A DNA stretch of 41,041 nucleotides, taken from positions 1 to 41,041 of the forward strand of contig NZ_CALWXV010000076.1 of the NCBI RefSeq assembly GCF_944385615.1, read 5' to 3'. This stretch comes from an uncultured Flavonifractor sp. (GTDB taxonomy: Bacteria > Bacillota > Clostridia > Oscillospirales > Oscillospiraceae). The notes under the pieces are model-generated. The model did no database searches, was not told the origin of the DNA, and saw only the letters and a program-made list of their open reading frames with translations. The translations under genes and the position numbers were made by a program. Shown here piece after piece: positions 32,762-41,041 of the stretch (position 1 is its first letter; each line of letters opens with the position of its first letter).

Positions 32762-35206
32762 ATGCAACCGGAAAAAAAGACCGAAACCCCCATGACCAAG
32801 CTGGCCCGCTTCATCGTAGACAAGCGCAAGGCCTTCTTTCTCATCTTTATCGCCGCCCTGATCTTCTGCGGGGCCTCCATCAACAAGGTACAGGTCAACA
32901 ACGACATCACCTCCTATCTGCCGCCGGAAACCGAGACCCGCCGGGGCCTGACCTTGATGGACCAGGAATTCATCACCCTTGGCACCGCCAACGTCATGGT
33001 ATCCAACGTGACCTATGACACGGCGGCCGCCCTGGCCGGACGGCTGGAGCGGCTGTCCGGCGTGTCGGAGGTGGCCTTTGACGACACCGCCGACCACTAC
33101 CGGGATTCCGCCGCCCTGTTCACCATCTCCTTTGACGGCGAGGCCGCCGACCCGGCCACGGTGGAGGCCCTCCACCGGGTGGAGGAGGCTTTGGAGGGCT
33201 ACGACGTGTCGGTGTCCACCGAGGTGGGCCGGGACACCTCCGCCTCCCTGCGGCAGGAGATGACCGTCATCCTGCTCATTGCCGCCGCCGTCATCGTGGT
33301 TGTGCTGCTCTTCACCTCCAAAAGCTACATGGAGGTACCGGTGTACCTCATCGTCTTTGTGGCGGCGGCGGTGCTCAACATGGGCACCAACTTCATCTTC
33401 GGCACCATCTCCTTTATTACCAACTCCATCGCCGTGGTGCTCCAGCTGGCCCTGGCCATCGACTACGCCATCATCTTCTGCCACCGGTACATGGAGGAGC
33501 GGGACGGAGGCCTGGACCCCCGGGAGGCCGACATCGCCGCGCTGAGCAAGGCCATCGTGGAGATCTCCTCCTCCAGCCTGACCACCATCTCCGGTCTGGT
33601 GGCTCTGATGCTTATGCAGCTGCGCATCGGCTTTGATATGGGCATCGTGCTGGCCAAGGGCATCGTGTGCTCCATGCTGTGCGTTTTCTTTCTTATGCCC
33701 GGGCTGCTGATGGTATTCCAAGGCCCCATCGAACGTACCCGCCACAAAAATCTGGTGCCCCAGATCAACTTCTGGGGCAAGGGCGTGGTAAAGCTGCGCT
33801 TCGTGGTGCCCCCTATCTTTTTGGTGGTGGTCATCGCCGGGGTAGTACTGTCCAGCCAGTGCGTCTATGTCTTTGACACCAACGACGCCGATTTTGACAA
33901 CAAACCCGACTGGCAGCTGGCCGACGAAAAGGTGACCGCCACCTTCGGCAAGAAAAACACCATCGCCATGCTGGTGCCCCGGGGAGACTACCACAAGGAG
34001 CAGCTCATCCTGGAGCGGGTGTCCCAGCTGCCCCAGGTGACCCAGGTCACCGGACTGGCCAACATTCCGGTGGAGGACGGCCGGATGCTCACCGACGACA
34101 TCTCCCCCCGGCAGTTTGCCGAGCTGGCAGGGGTGGACGTGGAGCTGGCCCGGCTGCTTTTCCAGGCCTACGGCCTCAGTGTGGAGGAGTACGGAGCCAT
34201 CTTCCAGGACCCGGACGACTACGCCGTCCCCCTGCTGGACATCTTTCAGTTCCTTTTGGAGCAGAAGGACAAAGGGGTGGTCAGCCTGACCGGCGATCAG
34301 GCCAGGCAGGTGGAGGACCTGCAGGCCCAGCTGGACACAGGCCTCAAGCAGCTCCAGGGGGAGAACTGGACCCGGATGGTGTTTGTGGCCGACGCGCCCA
34401 CCGAGGGGGACGAGACCTACGCCCTGCTGGACCAGATCCGGGCCATCGGCCAGGACTACTACGACGACGTGGTGCTGGTGGGCAACTCCACCAACGCCTT
34501 TGATCTGGCCAGCTCCTTCTCCGGCGACAACCTGAAGATCAGCGTACTTACCGCCCTGTTCGTCATGGTGATTTTGCTGTTCACCTTCAAGTCTGCCGGT
34601 CTGCCGGTGCTGCTGGTGCTCACCATTCAGGGCTCTATCTGGATCAACTTCTCCTTCCCGGTGCTCACCGGCACCAATCTGTTTTTCCTCAGCTATCTGG
34701 TGGTCAGCTCCATCCAGATGGGAGCCACCATCGACTACGCCATTGTCATCACCAACCGCTATCTGGAGCTCAAGACCGTCATGGAGCCCCGGCAGGCGGT
34801 GGTGGAATCTCTGAGCCAGAGCTTCCCCACCATCCTCACCTCCGGCTCCATCATGGCGGTGGCCGGGTTCCTCATCGGCGGCATCTCCACCGACGCCACC
34901 ATCGGCTCGGTGGGCCTGACCCTGGGCCGGGGCACTCTGACCTCCATCCTGCTGGTCATGACCGTGCTGCCCCAGCTGCTGCTGTTGGGAGACGCCCTCA
35001 TCCAGCGCACCGCCATCACCCTCAACCGAGACCGGGCCCAGCGGTTCAACAAGGGCACCGTGCGGCTGGACGGCCACGTCCGGGGCCATGTGTCCGGCTT
35101 TGTGGACGGGGAGTTCAAGGGCCTCATCCACGGCAGCGTGGACGCCCTTATTGAGAGCAAGTACCAGGAAATCGAAACCCAAGACAGCCAGGAGGACCAG
35201 CCATGA
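32762..35206 (+). CDS. MMPL/RND-family membrane exporter
   Basis: The protein has 814 residues with the duplicated RND topology. TM1 is near 22-40, an outside domain runs to about 165, TM2-6 span about 167-320, TM7 is near 348-370, a second outside domain runs to about 590, and TM8-12 span about 592-770. Asp234-Tyr235 (LAIDYAI) and Asp658-Tyr659 (ATIDYAI) occupy the proton-relay positions known in MmpL3. It should export lipids or other hydrophobic molecules using the proton gradient. The start at 32762 follows AGAGGA; the longer frame overlaps tetR. Its stop overlaps the next ATG (ATGA). Confidence 0.92.
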   Translation: MQPEKKTETPMTKLARFIVDKRKAFFLIFIAALIFCGASINKVQVNNDITSYLPPETETRRGLTLMDQEFITLGTANVMVSNVTYDTAAALAGRLERLSGVSEVAFDDTADHYRDSAALFTISFDGEAADPATVEALHRVEEALEGYDVSVSTEVGRDTSASLRQEMTVILLIAAAVIVVVLLFTSKSYMEVPVYLIVFVAAAVLNMGTNFIFGTISFITNSIAVVLQLALAIDYAIIFCHRYMEERDGGLDPREADIAALSKAIVEISSSSLTTISGLVALMLMQLRIGFDMGIVLAKGIVCSMLCVFFLMPGLLMVFQGPIERTRHKNLVPQINFWGKGVVKLRFVVPPIFLVVVIAGVVLSSQCVYVFDTNDADFDNKPDWQLADEKVTATFGKKNTIAMLVPRGDYHKEQLILERVSQLPQVTQVTGLANIPVEDGRMLTDDISPRQFAELAGVDVELARLLFQAYGLSVEEYGAIFQDPDDYAVPLLDIFQFLLEQKDKGVVSLTGDQARQVEDLQAQLDTGLKQLQGENWTRMVFVADAPTEGDETYALLDQIRAIGQDYYDDVVLVGNSTNAFDLASSFSGDNLKISVLTALFVMVILLFTFKSAGLPVLLVLTIQGSIWINFSFPVLTGTNLFFLSYLVVSSIQMGATIDYAIVITNRYLELKTVMEPRQAVVESLSQSFPTILTSGSIMAVAGFLIGGISTDATIGSVGLTLGRGTLTSILLVMTVLPQLLLLGDALIQRTAITLNRDRAQRFNKGTVRLDGHVRGHVSGFVDGEFKGLIHGSVDALIESKYQEIETQDSQEDQP

Positions 35207-38200
35207 ACCGAACCAAACGTATTCCAGCCCTGCTGCTGGCGGCGGCAATGCTGTGCTCCCTGCTCCCCCCCGCCGCGGCGGCCAATCAGGTGACCATCCG
35301 GGACCTGTCCGGCTTTCTGGACTTTGCCCACAGCTGCACCAAAGATACCTGGTCGGTGGGGCTGACGGTGGAGTTAGCCGCCGATCTGGACCTGAAGGGG
35401 GCCGACTTCTCCCCCATCCCCATCTTTCAGGGCACCTTCCACGGCAACGGCCACACCATCAGCGGGCTGTCCTTTCAGGACAAGGGCTCCCGGGTGGGCC
35501 TGTTCCGCACCCTGACGGATACCGCCGTGGTGGAGGACCTGACGGTGGAGGGTACCCTCCAGCCGGGCGGCACCGCCGGGCAGGTCGGCCTGGTGGCCGG
35601 AGAAAACCACGGCACGGTGCGGGGCTGCACCGCCCAGGGCACCGTCTCCGGGCAGGAGGACGTGGGGGGCGTGGTGGGCCTTAACGGCGAGAGCGGCACC
35701 GTGGAGGGCTGCGCCAACCACGCCGCCGTCTCCGCTCCCCTCAACGCCGGTGGGGTGGCCGGGCAAAATCTGGGCACCCTGTCCGCCTGCGCCAACTCGG
35801 GCACCGTCAACATCGACCCTGACCAGGAGGCCCCTTCCAACTCCGGCGGAATCGCCGGACTGTCCCGGGGGACCATCGCAAGCTGCACCAACACCGGCGC
35901 GGTGGGCTATCAGCATCTGGGCTACAACGTCGGGGGCATTGCCGGTCTCCAGTCGGGGACCATCCTAACCTGCTCCAACACCGGCGCCATCCTGGGCCGG
36001 AAGGATGTGGGAGGCATTGTGGGCCAGTTTGAGCCCAGCGTAGAGGTGCGCTACGGCACATCCCCGGCGGACGCCCTCAATTCCAGTCTCTCCACCCTCT
36101 TTGCCGGAATGGAGGACTTCAGCAGCCAGCTCAACGCCATGGCGGGCCGGGGACTGGAGGACGCCCAGGTCATTCAGGACGCTTTGGGGCAGATCCGGGA
36201 CCGGACCCAAGCCGCAGGCAGCGAGGGGCTGGAGGACTACCGGGCCATGACCGACCAGCTGGATCAGGATGTGGTGGCCCTGGGGCAGGCGCTGGACCGC
36301 CTGCGGGCCCGGGTGGACCAGTTCTCCGACATTGCCGGGAACCAGCTGGACATTCTGCTGGACGAGACCGCCCGCTTCCGGCGCAGCCTGAACCAGTGGA
36401 TGGACAGCGCCGACAGCGCCTTTACCCAGGCGGTGGATGCCCTGGATGTTACCGCCGGCCGCATCGACAGCCAGGTCCGCCAGATTCAACGCCAGCTCCA
36501 GGCCATATCCAACGAGCTGGACAACCTGAAGCGTTACCTGGAACAGCTGAGCGACTGTCTGGTCCGCCTGGATCTGGAGGGGGCGCTGGCCCTCACCTTC
36601 CCCACCCTGGACCCAGCGGGCCACCTGTCCGCCATACGGGATCTGCTGGCCGGGCTGCCCGGCCTGGTCAGCGATCTGACCAGCCGCTGGAACCAACTGA
36701 GCCAGCAGGCCTCCCAGGAGATGGGGGCGGCCCGAGACCAGGCCAATCAGGCCGCTGACGCCATCCATGCCGCCTCCAGCGTGCTGGTGGAGGCGGGCCG
36801 AGCCCTGTCCGACGGGGCCCAGCAGGAACTGGATGCCGTCAGCGCCCAGTCCGACGCCATCCGCGCCCTGTTGAAAAACTATTCCGACACCCTGGGCGAC
36901 AAGGCACAGGCGGCGGCCGAGGACATTGGAGACCAGCTGGACGTGGTCCAGGACCGGGTGGCTCAGATGACCCAGGCCGCCGGGGCGGACAACGCCGCCC
37001 TCCACGCCGCCGCCCAACGGGTCACGGCGGCTCTGGACCAGGTGCGCCAGGCTATCTACGAGCTGGGGCAAGAGCCGGAGCTCACCACCTCCGACCTGTC
37101 TCAGGACCTCACCCAGGGACCCGGCCTGGTATCCGGCTGCACCGCCGCCTGTACTGTGGAAGGAGACTCCAACGTGGGCGGCATCGTGGGAGCTGTGGGG
37201 GCCGAGGTGGGAGACGACCCGGAGGCCACCTTTGATGTGGGGGATGTGAAGCTGCTGGCCGACGTGTACGCCACCCTGCGGGCGGCGGTACGGGACTGCC
37301 GCTTTGACGGCGGGGTCACCGTGAAAAACGACTGCGGCGGCGGTATCGCGGGCCGGTGTACTGTGGGCGCTCTGGTGGACTGCGCCGCCCGGGGCACTGT
37401 GGAGACGGGCACCGACTACTGCGGCGGTATTGTGGGACGCACCAACGGCACAGTCGTCCGCTGCGCCGCCCTCACCGACCTGACCGGCGGCAGCTGGCTG
37501 GGCGGCGTGGCCGGTCTGGGCGGGACCCTCACCGATTGCCGGGCCATGGTACGGGCCCAGGGCGAGGGAGAATACCGGGGAGCCGTTGCGGGCCAGGCCG
37601 ACGGTACACTCTCGGGCAACCGTTACTTGTTGGAGGAGCTGGCGGGGCTGGACGGGGTGGACCTGACCGGCCAGGCCGAGGGGCTGGACTTTACCGCCTT
37701 CTCCCAGCTGGATCACCTCCCGGCGGATTTTCTTACCTTCTCCTATCGCTTTGTGGTGGACGGCCAGACGGTGGCCGAGATCCCCTTCTCCTACGGGGCC
37801 GATCTGGACCAGACGCTGGTGCCCGAGCCCCCGGTCCGGGACGGCACATATGGAGAGTGGCCCGATTTCCCCGTGCAGGGACTTACCCGCTCCATGGTGC
37901 TGGAGGCCCAGTTCACCCAGCCCACCGCTACCCTGTCCTCCGGCGGGGAGTTCCCCACCCTGCTGGCCCAGGGCAGTTTTGACCCCCAGGCCACGCTGAC
38001 TTTGGAGGACCGGTCCGATCTGCCCGCCCTGCCGGGCTATCAGAGCCTGGGGAGCTGGTCCTATACCATCACTGGCGGCGAAACGAACACCGTGACCCTG
38101 CGCCTGCGGGCGGCGGAGGCGGTCCGCCCGGCGGCGGCCATCCAGGACGGGGATGGGAACTGGCAGGTGGTGGAGGCCCAGCAGGACGGCAGCTATCTGG

Positions 38201-38373
38201 TGTTTGAGGCCCCGGCCAGCGGACAGCTGCTTTTGCTGGACCAGCCCACACCCAATCTCATCCCCATCGTTCTGGGGGTGTGCATCGGACTGCTGGCCTT
38301 GGCGGCAGTTCTGCTGCTCCTGCGGCGGCACCGGAAAAAGCCCTCCAAGCCCGCCCCCAGTCCGGTCAATTGA
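35203..38373 (+). CDS. Large extracytoplasmic membrane-anchored protein: GLUG repeats, coiled coil, GLUG repeats, C-terminal TM
   Basis: The protein has 1056 residues. A signal peptide ends near 26 (LCSLLPPAAAA). GLUG-type beta repeats (G-x-V-x-G, AGENHGTVRGC, GGIAGL) fill about 55-280. A long helical coiled-coil-like stretch, rich in Gln, Asp and Ala, runs from about 285 to 630. GLUG-like repeats return at about 640-800, then beta-rich segments. A TM helix at about 1019-1040 is followed by a basic tail (RRHRKKPSKP). It is translationally coupled to the MMPL exporter. It resembles in plan the wall-spanning coiled-coil partners seen with YhgE/Pip systems. A role as exporter partner or wall conduit is inferred; no enzyme motif is seen. 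Confidence 0.8.
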   Translation: MNRTKRIPALLLAAAMLCSLLPPAAAANQVTIRDLSGFLDFAHSCTKDTWSVGLTVELAADLDLKGADFSPIPIFQGTFHGNGHTISGLSFQDKGSRVGLFRTLTDTAVVEDLTVEGTLQPGGTAGQVGLVAGENHGTVRGCTAQGTVSGQEDVGGVVGLNGESGTVEGCANHAAVSAPLNAGGVAGQNLGTLSACANSGTVNIDPDQEAPSNSGGIAGLSRGTIASCTNTGAVGYQHLGYNVGGIAGLQSGTILTCSNTGAILGRKDVGGIVGQFEPSVEVRYGTSPADALNSSLSTLFAGMEDFSSQLNAMAGRGLEDAQVIQDALGQIRDRTQAAGSEGLEDYRAMTDQLDQDVVALGQALDRLRARVDQFSDIAGNQLDILLDETARFRRSLNQWMDSADSAFTQAVDALDVTAGRIDSQVRQIQRQLQAISNELDNLKRYLEQLSDCLVRLDLEGALALTFPTLDPAGHLSAIRDLLAGLPGLVSDLTSRWNQLSQQASQEMGAARDQANQAADAIHAASSVLVEAGRALSDGAQQELDAVSAQSDAIRALLKNYSDTLGDKAQAAAEDIGDQLDVVQDRVAQMTQAAGADNAALHAAAQRVTAALDQVRQAIYELGQEPELTTSDLSQDLTQGPGLVSGCTAACTVEGDSNVGGIVGAVGAEVGDDPEATFDVGDVKLLADVYATLRAAVRDCRFDGGVTVKNDCGGGIAGRCTVGALVDCAARGTVETGTDYCGGIVGRTNGTVVRCAALTDLTGGSWLGGVAGLGGTLTDCRAMVRAQGEGEYRGAVAGQADGTLSGNRYLLEELAGLDGVDLTGQAEGLDFTAFSQLDHLPADFLTFSYRFVVDGQTVAEIPFSYGADLDQTLVPEPPVRDGTYGEWPDFPVQGLTRSMVLEAQFTQPTATLSSGGEFPTLLAQGSFDPQATLTLEDRSDLPALPGYQSLGSWSYTITGGETNTVTLRLRAAEAVRPAAAIQDGDGNWQVVEAQQDGSYLVFEAPASGQLLLLDQPTPNLIPIVLGVCIGLLALAAVLLLLRRHRKKPSKPAPSPVN

Positions 38374-38375
38374 CG

Positions 38376-38434
38376 CAAAACCCGGCACGCCACCGTTGGT
38401 CGAGTCCAGTATTTCCAATGGTTTGCGGGTTTTG
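38376..38434 (+). terminator. Nested hairpin after the GLUG gene
   Basis: The outer stem caaaacccg/cgggttttg (9 bp) encloses an inner stem accgttgg/ccaatggt (8 bp, one wobble). It begins 3 nt after the stop. The T run lies inside the outer 3' arm, so it may be a decayed terminator or a stabilising 3' structure ahead of the stronger one at 38447. Confidence 0.4.
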
Positions 38435-38446
38435 GCCCGTACACGC

Positions 38447-38480
38447 AAAGCGGCCCGCGCAACGCTGCGCGGGCCGCTTT
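38447..38480. terminator. Bidirectional terminator between the GLUG gene and prfC
   Basis: A perfect 15-bp stem (aaagcggcccgcgca) with a 4-nt loop; T runs follow on both strands (ctttttgc on plus, CTTTGCG on minus). It serves two convergent genes. Confidence 0.85.
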
Positions 38481-38484
38481 TTGC

Positions 38485-40086
38485 TTAGAATTTGGTGCCG
38501 CCGAACTCGTGGAAGGTGAGGTTTTTGTTGCGCTCCTCCGTCCAGCCCACAGCCCACTGGGAGCCGAAGAGCAGCAGCTGGTTGCCCTTGTAGTCCTCCA
38601 CCAGCTTGGTGTCGGTGCCCAGGTTCAGGTCCTCCTCCTTCACCGGCTGGCCGTCCTCGGTCTCGATCCACCGCAGGTACTCGTAGGGCAGGCCCTCCAT
38701 GTAGAGGTCCACGTTGTACTCGTTTTTCAGCCGGTACTCCAGCACGTCAAATTGCAGGATACCCACCACGCCTACGATAACCTCCTCCATGCCGGAGTAG
38801 GGAGTCTTGAAGATCTGGATGGCGCCCTCTTGGGCGATCTGCTCCATGCCCTTCAAAAACTGCTTGCGCTTCATGGTGTCCAGGCTTCTCACCCGCTTGA
38901 AGTGCTCGGGGGCAAAGGTGGGAATGGGGTCAAACCGGAACTTCTTGGCGGCGGTACACAGGGTATCGCCAATGGAGAAGATGCCCGGGTCAAACACGCC
39001 GATGATATCCCCTGCGTAGGCCTCCTCGATGATCTCCCGCTCGGCAGCCATCAGCTGCTGGGGCCGGGACAGGCGGATTTTCTTGCCCCCCTGAACGTGG
39101 TAGACCTCCTTGTCCGCCTCAAACTTGCCGGAGACAATGCGCATGAAGGCAATCCGGTCCCGGTGGGCCTTGTTCATGTTGGCCTGGATCTTGAAGACAA
39201 AGGCGGAGAAGCTGTCGTCCATGGAGTCAATGATCTCCTCCCCCGCCTTCCGGGGCAGCGGGGCGGTGGTCATCTGGAGGAAGTGCTCCAGGAAGGGCTC
39301 CACACCGAAGTTGGTAAGGGCGGAGCCAAAGAACACGGGGGACAGCTTGCCGTGGCGCACCCGGTCCAGGTCGAACTCGGCGGCGGCGCCGTCCAGCAGC
39401 TCGATCTCGTCGGTGAGCTGCTGGTGGAGCCGCTCCCCGATGAGGCCGTCCAGGTTGGGGTCTCCCAGTTCCACCTCGGTGGCGGTGGCCGCCTTGGCCC
39501 CGCCGTTGGAGGTAAAGTGGATGATCTTCTTGCTACCCCGGTCGTAGACGCCCTTGAACTCCTTGCCGCAGCCGATGGGCCAGTTGACGGGATAGGTCTC
39601 AATGCCCAGCTCCTTTTCCAGCTCCTCCAGCAGCTCAAAGGAGTCCCGGGCCTCCCGGTCCATCTTGTTGATGAAGGTGAAGATGGGGATGTCCCGCATG
39701 GCGCACACCTTGAACAGCTTGCGGGTCTGGGCCTCCACGCCCTTGGCGGCGTCGATGACCATGACAGCGGAGTCGGCGGCCATGAGGGTGCGGTAGGTAT
39801 CCTCGGAGAAGTCCTGGTGGCCGGGGGTGTCCAGAATGTTGATGCAGTAGCCCTCATACTGGAACTGCATGACGGAGGAGGTGACCGAGATGCCGCGCTG
39901 TTTCTCGATCTCCATCCAGTCGGAGGTGGCGGCCCGGGTGTTCTTCTTGCCCTTGACCTGACCAGCCTGGGCGATGGCCCCGCCGTAGAGCAGGAATTTT
40001 TCCGTCAGAGTGGTCTTACCGGCGTCGGGATGGCTGATGATGGCAAAGGTACGCCGGCGCTTGATTTCAGATTCGTATTGTGACAA
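38485..40086 (-). CDS. prfC: Peptide chain release factor 3
   Basis: The protein has 533 residues, normal for RF3. It is a GTPase that recycles RF1/RF2 from the ribosome. G1 is SHPDAGKTT near 19, G2 RGISVTSS near 65, G3 DTPGHQDF near 87 and G4 NKMD near 141, followed by RF3-type domains (GVVGILQFDVLEYRL near 420). The start codon is TTG at 40086, with a strong AAGGAGG 8 nt upstream; no ATG lies nearby. It is 73 bp after the HAD gene and may be co-transcribed with it. Confidence 0.96.
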   Translation of the reverse strand: MSQYESEIKRRRTFAIISHPDAGKTTLTEKFLLYGGAIAQAGQVKGKKNTRAATSDWMEIEKQRGISVTSSVMQFQYEGYCINILDTPGHQDFSEDTYRTLMAADSAVMVIDAAKGVEAQTRKLFKVCAMRDIPIFTFINKMDREARDSFELLEELEKELGIETYPVNWPIGCGKEFKGVYDRGSKKIIHFTSNGGAKAATATEVELGDPNLDGLIGERLHQQLTDEIELLDGAAAEFDLDRVRHGKLSPVFFGSALTNFGVEPFLEHFLQMTTAPLPRKAGEEIIDSMDDSFSAFVFKIQANMNKAHRDRIAFMRIVSGKFEADKEVYHVQGGKKIRLSRPQQLMAAEREIIEEAYAGDIIGVFDPGIFSIGDTLCTAAKKFRFDPIPTFAPEHFKRVRSLDTMKRKQFLKGMEQIAQEGAIQIFKTPYSGMEEVIVGVVGILQFDVLEYRLKNEYNVDLYMEGLPYEYLRWIETEDGQPVKEEDLNLGTDTKLVEDYKGNQLLLFGSQWAVGWTEERNKNLTFHEFGGTKF

Positions 40087-40159
40087 GGTGATGTCCTCCT
40101 TGTTAAAATGTCAAATATTCATTGGTGAGGGGCGGCGTCCCCGACGTCCCCTGTCCATA

Positions 40160-40801
40160 TCACGGCGGGCTGAGCCGTTCCACCGCCGCCGGGATATCCG
40201 CAAAGGCATCCGCCGACGGCACCGGACGGTCAATGTGCCCAAACCCATAGGCGGCGTGGAGGAAGGGCACCCCGGCTGCCATAGCGGCGTTGTAATCCCC
40301 CTGGGTATCCCCAATGTAGAGGGGCTTTTTCAAACCATTGCGCTGGACCACCAGGGCGATGTTGTCCCCTTTGGGCTTGCCGGTGCGGCCGGGATTTTCA
40401 TAATCCTTAAAAAACCGGCCCAGGCCGTGGGCCTGGAAAAAGGCCTCGATATACCCGGCCTGGCAGTTGCTGACGATAAAAAGGGGGTAGTCCGCCACCA
40501 GCCGCTCCAGGGTCTCAGGCACCTGGGGGTAGAGCACCCCGCCGTGCTGGGCCACATAGGAGTTCTCCACCTCCAGCAGCTCGTCCAGCAGGGGGCGGAT
40601 CTCCGCCTGGGGAATATCAGGTACCAGCTTTTTCACAATGTCGGGCAGCAGCATCCCCATACAGCCGGTGACATTCTCCCGGTTCACCAGCCCGGCCAGT
40701 TGGGGGGCCCGCCGTTCCAGCACGCTGTTCCAGGACAGGCAGATGGCATCTACCGAATCCCACAGGGTACCGTCCAGATCAAAGAGCAGTCCGTCAAACA
40801 A
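40160..40801 (-). CDS. HAD-superfamily phosphatase (phosphoglycolate-phosphatase-like)
   Basis: The protein has 213 residues. Motif I is LLFDLDGTLWDS, motif II FIVSNC, the motif III lysine lies in TGKPKGDN, and motif IV is YIGDTQGDYNAA. A helical cap fills about 18-80. It dephosphorylates a small metabolite; the subfamily includes Gph and pyrophosphatase PpaX. I choose TTG at 40801 because GGGAGG is 9 nt upstream; a GTG two codons earlier (40807) is only 3 nt from that site. It has its own likely promoter. Confidence 0.9.
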   Translation of the reverse strand: MFDGLLFDLDGTLWDSVDAICLSWNSVLERRAPQLAGLVNRENVTGCMGMLLPDIVKKLVPDIPQAEIRPLLDELLEVENSYVAQHGGVLYPQVPETLERLVADYPLFIVSNCQAGYIEAFFQAHGLGRFFKDYENPGRTGKPKGDNIALVVQRNGLKKPLYIGDTQGDYNAAMAAGVPFLHAAYGFGHIDRPVPSADAFADIPAAVERLSPP

Positions 40802-40875
40802 AAACACGCGCCTCCCGCTTCAGCCTCAAAAAACGACCACATCCACCCGGATGCAGCCGACAAGAATACGATGTT

Positions 40876-40905
40876 ACTATATCATACCCCAACCTGATTT
40901 TTCAA
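40876..40905 (-). promoter_or_regulatory. Possible SigA-type promoter of the HAD gene
   Basis: On the minus strand TTGAAA, 18 nt, TATAGT, about 75 nt upstream of the start. The spacing is one base long. Confidence 0.55.
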
Positions 40906-40935
40906 GCCTTCCCCGGCCCGGTTTTACACAAATAA

Positions 40936-40963
40936 GCCGGGACTGCACTTATGCAGTCCCGGC
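40936..40963. terminator. G+C-rich hairpin beside the right-edge repeat
   Basis: A 12-bp perfect stem (gccgggactgca) has loop ctta. It occupies the same place relative to the repeat as the 219-248 hairpin does on the left, but has an unrelated stem sequence. It has no clear T tract on the plus strand, and TTATTTGTG follows on the minus strand. Confidence 0.5.
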
Positions 40964-40964
40964 C

Positions 40965-41002
40965 CAGCCTGTCGAAAAAGTCCAGCGAAAGCTGGGCTTT
41001 TT
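40965..41002 (+). repeat. Intact copy of the hairpin repeat with GAAA loop
   Basis: The first 27 nt match 191-217 in inverted orientation. Here the element completes a 12-bp stem: aaaaagtccagc (40975-40986), loop gaaa, gctgggcttttt (40991-41002), with one G-T pair and a terminal T run. It looks like an intrinsic terminator or a dispersed hairpin repeat. The sequence after it (to 41041) ends in aggtggtgag, possibly the RBS of a gene beyond the window. Confidence 0.75.
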
Positions 41003-41041
41003 CGTTTGCAAGAGGTAAAATAGCAATAGGTGGTGAGAAAG

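Noticed and set aside
32732-35248. 838-codon minus-strand open frame opposite the MMPL gene
   Set aside because: It is a shadow of the real gene; the product is rich in His, Gln and Gly without domain motifs.
35965-38448. 827-codon minus-strand open frame opposite the GLUG gene
   Set aside because: Same composition artefact; the plus-strand frame has a signal peptide, repeats and a TM anchor, and is coupled to the MMPL gene.
38509-40083. 524-codon plus-strand open frame opposite prfC
   Set aside because: It is the complement of a clear RF3 gene and shows no motif.
1-41041. CRISPR arrays, tRNA, rRNA, phage integrase or attachment sites
   Set aside because: I looked for regularly spaced repeats, cloverleaf-like segments and integrase motifs and found none that I could support.

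Overview
The window looks like the chromosome of a spore-forming, flagellated, high-G+C clostridium, most likely an Oscillospiraceae member of the Flavonifractor/Intestinimonas/Lawsonibacter type. It carries an alpha/beta small acid-soluble spore protein, a flagellin behind a SigD-type promoter, the eukaryote-like short ProRS, RF3, an S-layer-homology protein, and Gram-positive Shine-Dalgarno sequences in front of almost every gene. The genus is an inference. The flanks are G+C-rich (by eye near 60%), whereas roughly 0.8-19.9 kb is AT-rich (by eye 35-42%).

Layout. 1-191: one end of an IS66-type insertion sequence, with a tnpA start running off the left edge, inserted into a hairpin repeat whose intact relative lies at the right edge (40965-41002). 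361-807: a small protein with two carbohydrate-binding-like repeats. 904-21993: a sixteen-gene minus-strand island read away from the flagellin gene. In transcription order it encodes a 700-aa glycosyltransferase, RfbF, a UDP-xylose-synthase-like SDR, a nucleotide-sugar dehydrogenase, RfbH, a DRE-TIM aldolase/lyase, an FkbM methyltransferase, an acetolactate-synthase-like ThDP enzyme, an SDR reductase, two more FkbM enzymes, two radical SAM proteins, a fourth FkbM enzyme and two glycosyltransferases. 22095-23588: flagellin with SigD promoter, long structured leader and terminator. 23949-28711: SASP, an NAD-salvage operon (pncA-pncB), a GNAT/TIGR04255 pair and an aldose-epimerase-like gene. 28773-31973: proS and an SLH protein. 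32176-38373: a tetR-MMPL-GLUG/coiled-coil export operon. 38485-40801: prfC and a HAD phosphatase.

How it fits together. The island is best read as a flagellin-modification locus: it starts about 100 bp downstream of the flagellin stop with a SunS-like glycosyltransferase. RfbF should make CDP-glucose. The usual CDP-glucose 4,6-dehydratase (RfbG) is missing, and a dehydrogenase plus a UXS-like decarboxylase occupy its place before the Fe-S/PLP dehydratase RfbH. Together with the ThDP enzyme and reductase this suggests a branched-chain deoxy-sugar, possibly a 3-deoxy-pentose made as a CDP derivative, which would then be tailored by four FkbM methyltransferases and two unusual radical SAM enzymes. 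All six of these tailoring proteins carry a similar Rossmann-like N-terminal module. This pathway is the most novel item in the window and is an inference from gene content and motifs.
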